64,000 bases of DNA from Rostratula benghalensis (Eukaryota; Chordata; Aves; Charadriiformes; Rostratulidae): positions 774,482 through 838,481 of the forward strand of contig VXAI01000049.1 in NCBI GenBank assembly GCA_013399305.1. Direction: 5' to 3'. Each line of letters begins with the position of its first letter. Within the stretch, counting starts at the first letter, position 1. The position numbers and the translations under genes are program-made. Positions 61,401-64,000 of the stretch are shown here, piece after piece. Under the pieces are notes generated by a model. The model ran no database searches and was not told the origin of the DNA. It worked only from the letters and a program-made list of their open reading frames with translations.

Positions 61401-64000
61401 CTGTGCAGAGGAGTACACAAATGCACACACTGACTAAAACACAACACAGGAATTTGCCTGTTGTAGCTCTGAAGAGAAATGGTGAAGGTGAGGAGAGCAT
61501 TTTCAGGGATGGGTGCTTCCCAAGAGCATCCCTGTTTCACCAGCAGCTCCCCTTATGCTTCAGCCACAGCCCTCTCCTGTAGCACAGCCCTTGGTGGAGA
61601 AGCACTAACTGAAATGTGAAGTAAATGGGACACACATCTGATTTTTTTTTTAATTTTTTTTTTTTTTTTACCAGAGGCAAACAAACTCCTGCATAAATGG
61701 CAAAATGGAGAGTTCTGTCTTTAGGTGCCACAGACTGATGTGATATATTTGTTGTTATACTTAAGGGTCACTCAGAAACTCAGCTGAGGCTGTCGTGTTC
61801 TGCCTGGAACTGGGAGCTTTTCTGCCAGAGTGGTGATGGATCGTCAGCTTCACTCCATCAGAGAGAAATCTTAATCTTGACTAACTGGAGCTCAGGTATC
61901 ATGCAAGACAACTTCTATTCATCCAAAGATGACCGTCTGTATAGAAGCTGTCAGCAGAGGTCCCTATGGTCTGCCAAAACCTGGATCTTCCGTTTTTCTT
62001 TGAGGATGTGAAGATGGGCAAAAGTGTAAGTTAATAGTAAATGATGGAGCAAATTGAAGAGCTGAGAGTGGTGTTGATTGTAAAGATGATTGAATACTGA
62101 ATTGCTGTATATTGAAGCAGTTAGAAACATTGATTACTGTGGATTTTAAACACTAGAGGGGTGATATCCACTATGTGCTTCTAGTGAGCGTGCTTGAGAA
62201 ATTGAAATGTGTGGGTCTGACCCTGAAAAGCCCTATAGACTCAGAACCATTCCCAAAACACACCTTTTGCTTCTCTAAGCTAATAGAAAAGACAGAATTC
62301 TCCCTCCTCCTTGGGCAAAATGGGTCCCAAACCCATTCATATCCAGGTAACCCAGCCTGAAGAACGAAATATTCCTGAAAAGAAAGGGGGTAGGCTCTCT
62401 GCAGCCCAGATAGGTGCTGGGGCTGCTGCTCTTGCAGGCACATCCAAGCTGGCTTCAAATTCGGTTGCCCGGCTGGTGATGGAGCCACAGCAGCACAGAG
62501 CCAGCGTAGGGCAAGCTGTTTACCCGGTTTTTCAGCCACGGAACAACATTCACATCAGTGAATGCAGTGGAGACATACCCAGAATAAGAATGTGATTTAT
62601 TCTTTCAATGTGAGAAGCAGCTATATGTTCAACAAAGGCTTGCCTTAGACTAATGGCCAAAGTAGGCCCCAGTGCAGCTCCTCTATAGAGCGAGAAGAAA
62701 GGATTGTTTGTTGAGGCCCAACTGTCCCCAAACCCCAGTCTGCTGAGTGGATTCCGTCATGTAGGAGTTCTCTGCTCCCTTCATTGTCACGGGTGTTTCC
62801 GCAGGCCTGCCACGCTCAGCCTAACTGGGGAATTTACTGCCACAGTTGCTGATAGAGCAGATAATTCAAAGTCCTGTCACATCTTGAAAAGAACAGAGGA
62901 CGACTATAAACCCGTTTAATAAATGTAAGCTATTGTTTACCGATGGGATACAGGACAATGTGATGTAGCCACAGAACCTCTCATTCTCAAGGAATGGTAA
63001 AGCTCTTAGTGAAGGGATGGGTTAGAGTTGTGGTTGCTGAGGCTGGAGCATGGCTGGTTCCAAAGCAAACTCATGACATGCTCAGCAGTAGCTCACGGAG
63101 CCATAGCCAGTAAGGGCTGTCGTGCTGAGACAGGGGACACTGGCAATGACACTCTTTTCCTCCTGAACTGTTTGTGGTATTGCTTACCCTCTCTCTGGAT
63201 GGGAACCAGAGAAGAAAGAAGGAAAGTTTTGTTAATTCTTAGCATTTCCCCACTGCGAGTGACAATAACTTTGACCATGGGGCACCTAAAATAGTGATTT
63301 GCAAGGTCTCAGGGTGGGTGAGCCCTACTTTGTGTGTAGGAAATCTGCTCTCTGCAACTGGTTTCTTGGTCAGCGTGTGCCTTGCGTAGTCTTGTGAAAC
63401 ACCTAAGTGCTGTCCTGTTCCGGTGTGTGGGTACCTACCCTCCCTCAATAGGTGAAGCAGCCGAGGAGTAAAGATTCAACATTTGCTTTCCAGAGCGACT
63501 TGACTTCAGCTGACCTTGAAAGCCATTTATGCATCTAATTCATGTAAACTAACGCTCCTGAAAAATGCTGCTTTTTAAAAAACCTCGTTTATAAGAGCGC
63601 TCATTTTGGATGCTACTCATTTTCCAGCCTTTTTGGAATACGGTCTTGATTTGTGTATCCCTAGCACTGATTTTGGATGTTAACACTGCTGCATTCTTTG
63701 CCTTTCTTAGCATTCTGCTCAGGTTGTCAGTCCCGAAAAGCAAAACCACTCTTCCCAGCAATGAGGTGTGTCTCACACATGTAATGCCAGGACACTCAAG
63801 CACGGGCTGCAGGTGTTTGAACTGCACCTTAGCGTGGTTTTGGTGCTTGCACAATTGGCGGTAAACTTGGTTGGAAGTGTAGGATTGCTCTAAAATAATG
63901 GTGATGAGCAGTGTAAGTCTGGGAAGCTTGCAGAAGAAGGGGGGGTGGGGAGGGGGAAATGCACGTTTTCATTTGCCTTTGGGGAAGGTTTGTTATAAAC
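58500..64000. other. Unique non-coding sequence, part purine-rich
   Basis: No gene or RNA gene was recognised. 59150-60620 is notably A/G-rich on the plus strand and may be a decayed LINE. 62390-62560 is GC-richer with overlapping frames on both strands (62171-62539 minus, 122 codons; 62311-62595 plus, 94 codons) that show no domain. A T run interrupted by AA lies at 61642-61669. The segment ends at the window edge with a G-rich patch (63935-63957). Confidence 0.5.
61642..61669. repeat. Interrupted poly(T) run
   Basis: Ten T, AA, then sixteen T: low-complexity DNA with no flanking direct repeat seen. Confidence 0.9.

Noticed and set aside
62171..62595. 122-codon minus frame and 94-codon plus frame
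   Set aside because: They overlap on opposite strands and show no family motif or splice pattern.
1..64000. CRISPR array, operon, bacterial promoter or Shine-Dalgarno signals
   Set aside because: The DNA is vertebrate; no spaced identical repeats and no gene series exist.
1..64000. tRNA, 5S, U6, 7SK or Y RNA genes and known microRNA hairpins
   Set aside because: No internal promoter boxes or familiar RNA sequences were seen; the only vaguely similar string (ATTAGCATGG near 18484) lacks the rest of U6.
1..64000. A new gene cluster or undescribed system
   Set aside because: No linked coding sequences were found on either strand; the evidence supports non-coding DNA with decayed retroelements.

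Overview
The window looks like a non-coding stretch of a bird chromosome: intergenic or large-intron DNA, AT-rich, without a recognisable protein-coding gene. The diagnosis rests on eight CR1 LINE fragments. Six keep the CR1 3' end on the plus strand, most of them finishing in the avian-type tail of ATTCTATG-like octamers. One more has an intact 3' end on the minus strand, and one lacks its 3' end. There is also one candidate avian retroviral solo LTR. I see no Alu, L1, B1 or other mammalian repeats, no operon structure, no tRNA or rRNA gene and no CRISPR array. A five-N assembly gap lies at 49558-49562. The species cannot be named from the sequence; a crocodilian or turtle also carries CR1, but the tail sequence and the LTR favour a bird.

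Layout. 1-5.1 kb holds two CR1 copies (1486-1955 and 3516-4141), a GC-richer segment with two perfect palindromes just before the second copy, and an 82-bp tandem duplication (4924-5105). 5.1-23.1 kb is mostly unique sequence with one minus-strand CR1 (7348-7567). It contains several stretches with CpG-containing or homeobox/octamer/X-box-like motifs that resemble vertebrate conserved non-coding elements, and one exon-like segment at 17595-17732. 23.1-24.0 kb is the longest CR1 copy and carries an internal 41-bp tandem array. 24-39.5 kb is unique sequence with homopolymer runs, one of them (27177-27230) flanked by an 11-bp direct repeat like a target-site duplication. 39.5-46.7 kb has three more CR1 copies. 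46.7-53.0 kb is unique with the N gap and microsatellites. A CR1 lies at 53046-53562, the candidate solo LTR at 58201-58499, and the last 5.5 kb is unique, part of it purine-rich on the plus strand.

The CR1 copies fall into three sequence groups by their 3' ends: A (3516-4141, 39546-39900, 44183-44447), B (23115-23954, 46169-46656) and C (7348-7567, 53046-53562). All are 5'-truncated and decayed, and their short open frames are remnants of the C-terminal part of the CR1 ORF2 protein. The longest open frame (187 codons, 23297-23860 minus) is antisense to a CR1 and is not a gene. I found no set of genes working together and no evidence of a new biological system. The second-look items are local structures: palindromes, tandem duplications, a possible poly(A) retroinsertion, motif clusters and two exon-like segments. 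Whether any unique stretch is conserved cannot be judged without alignment.
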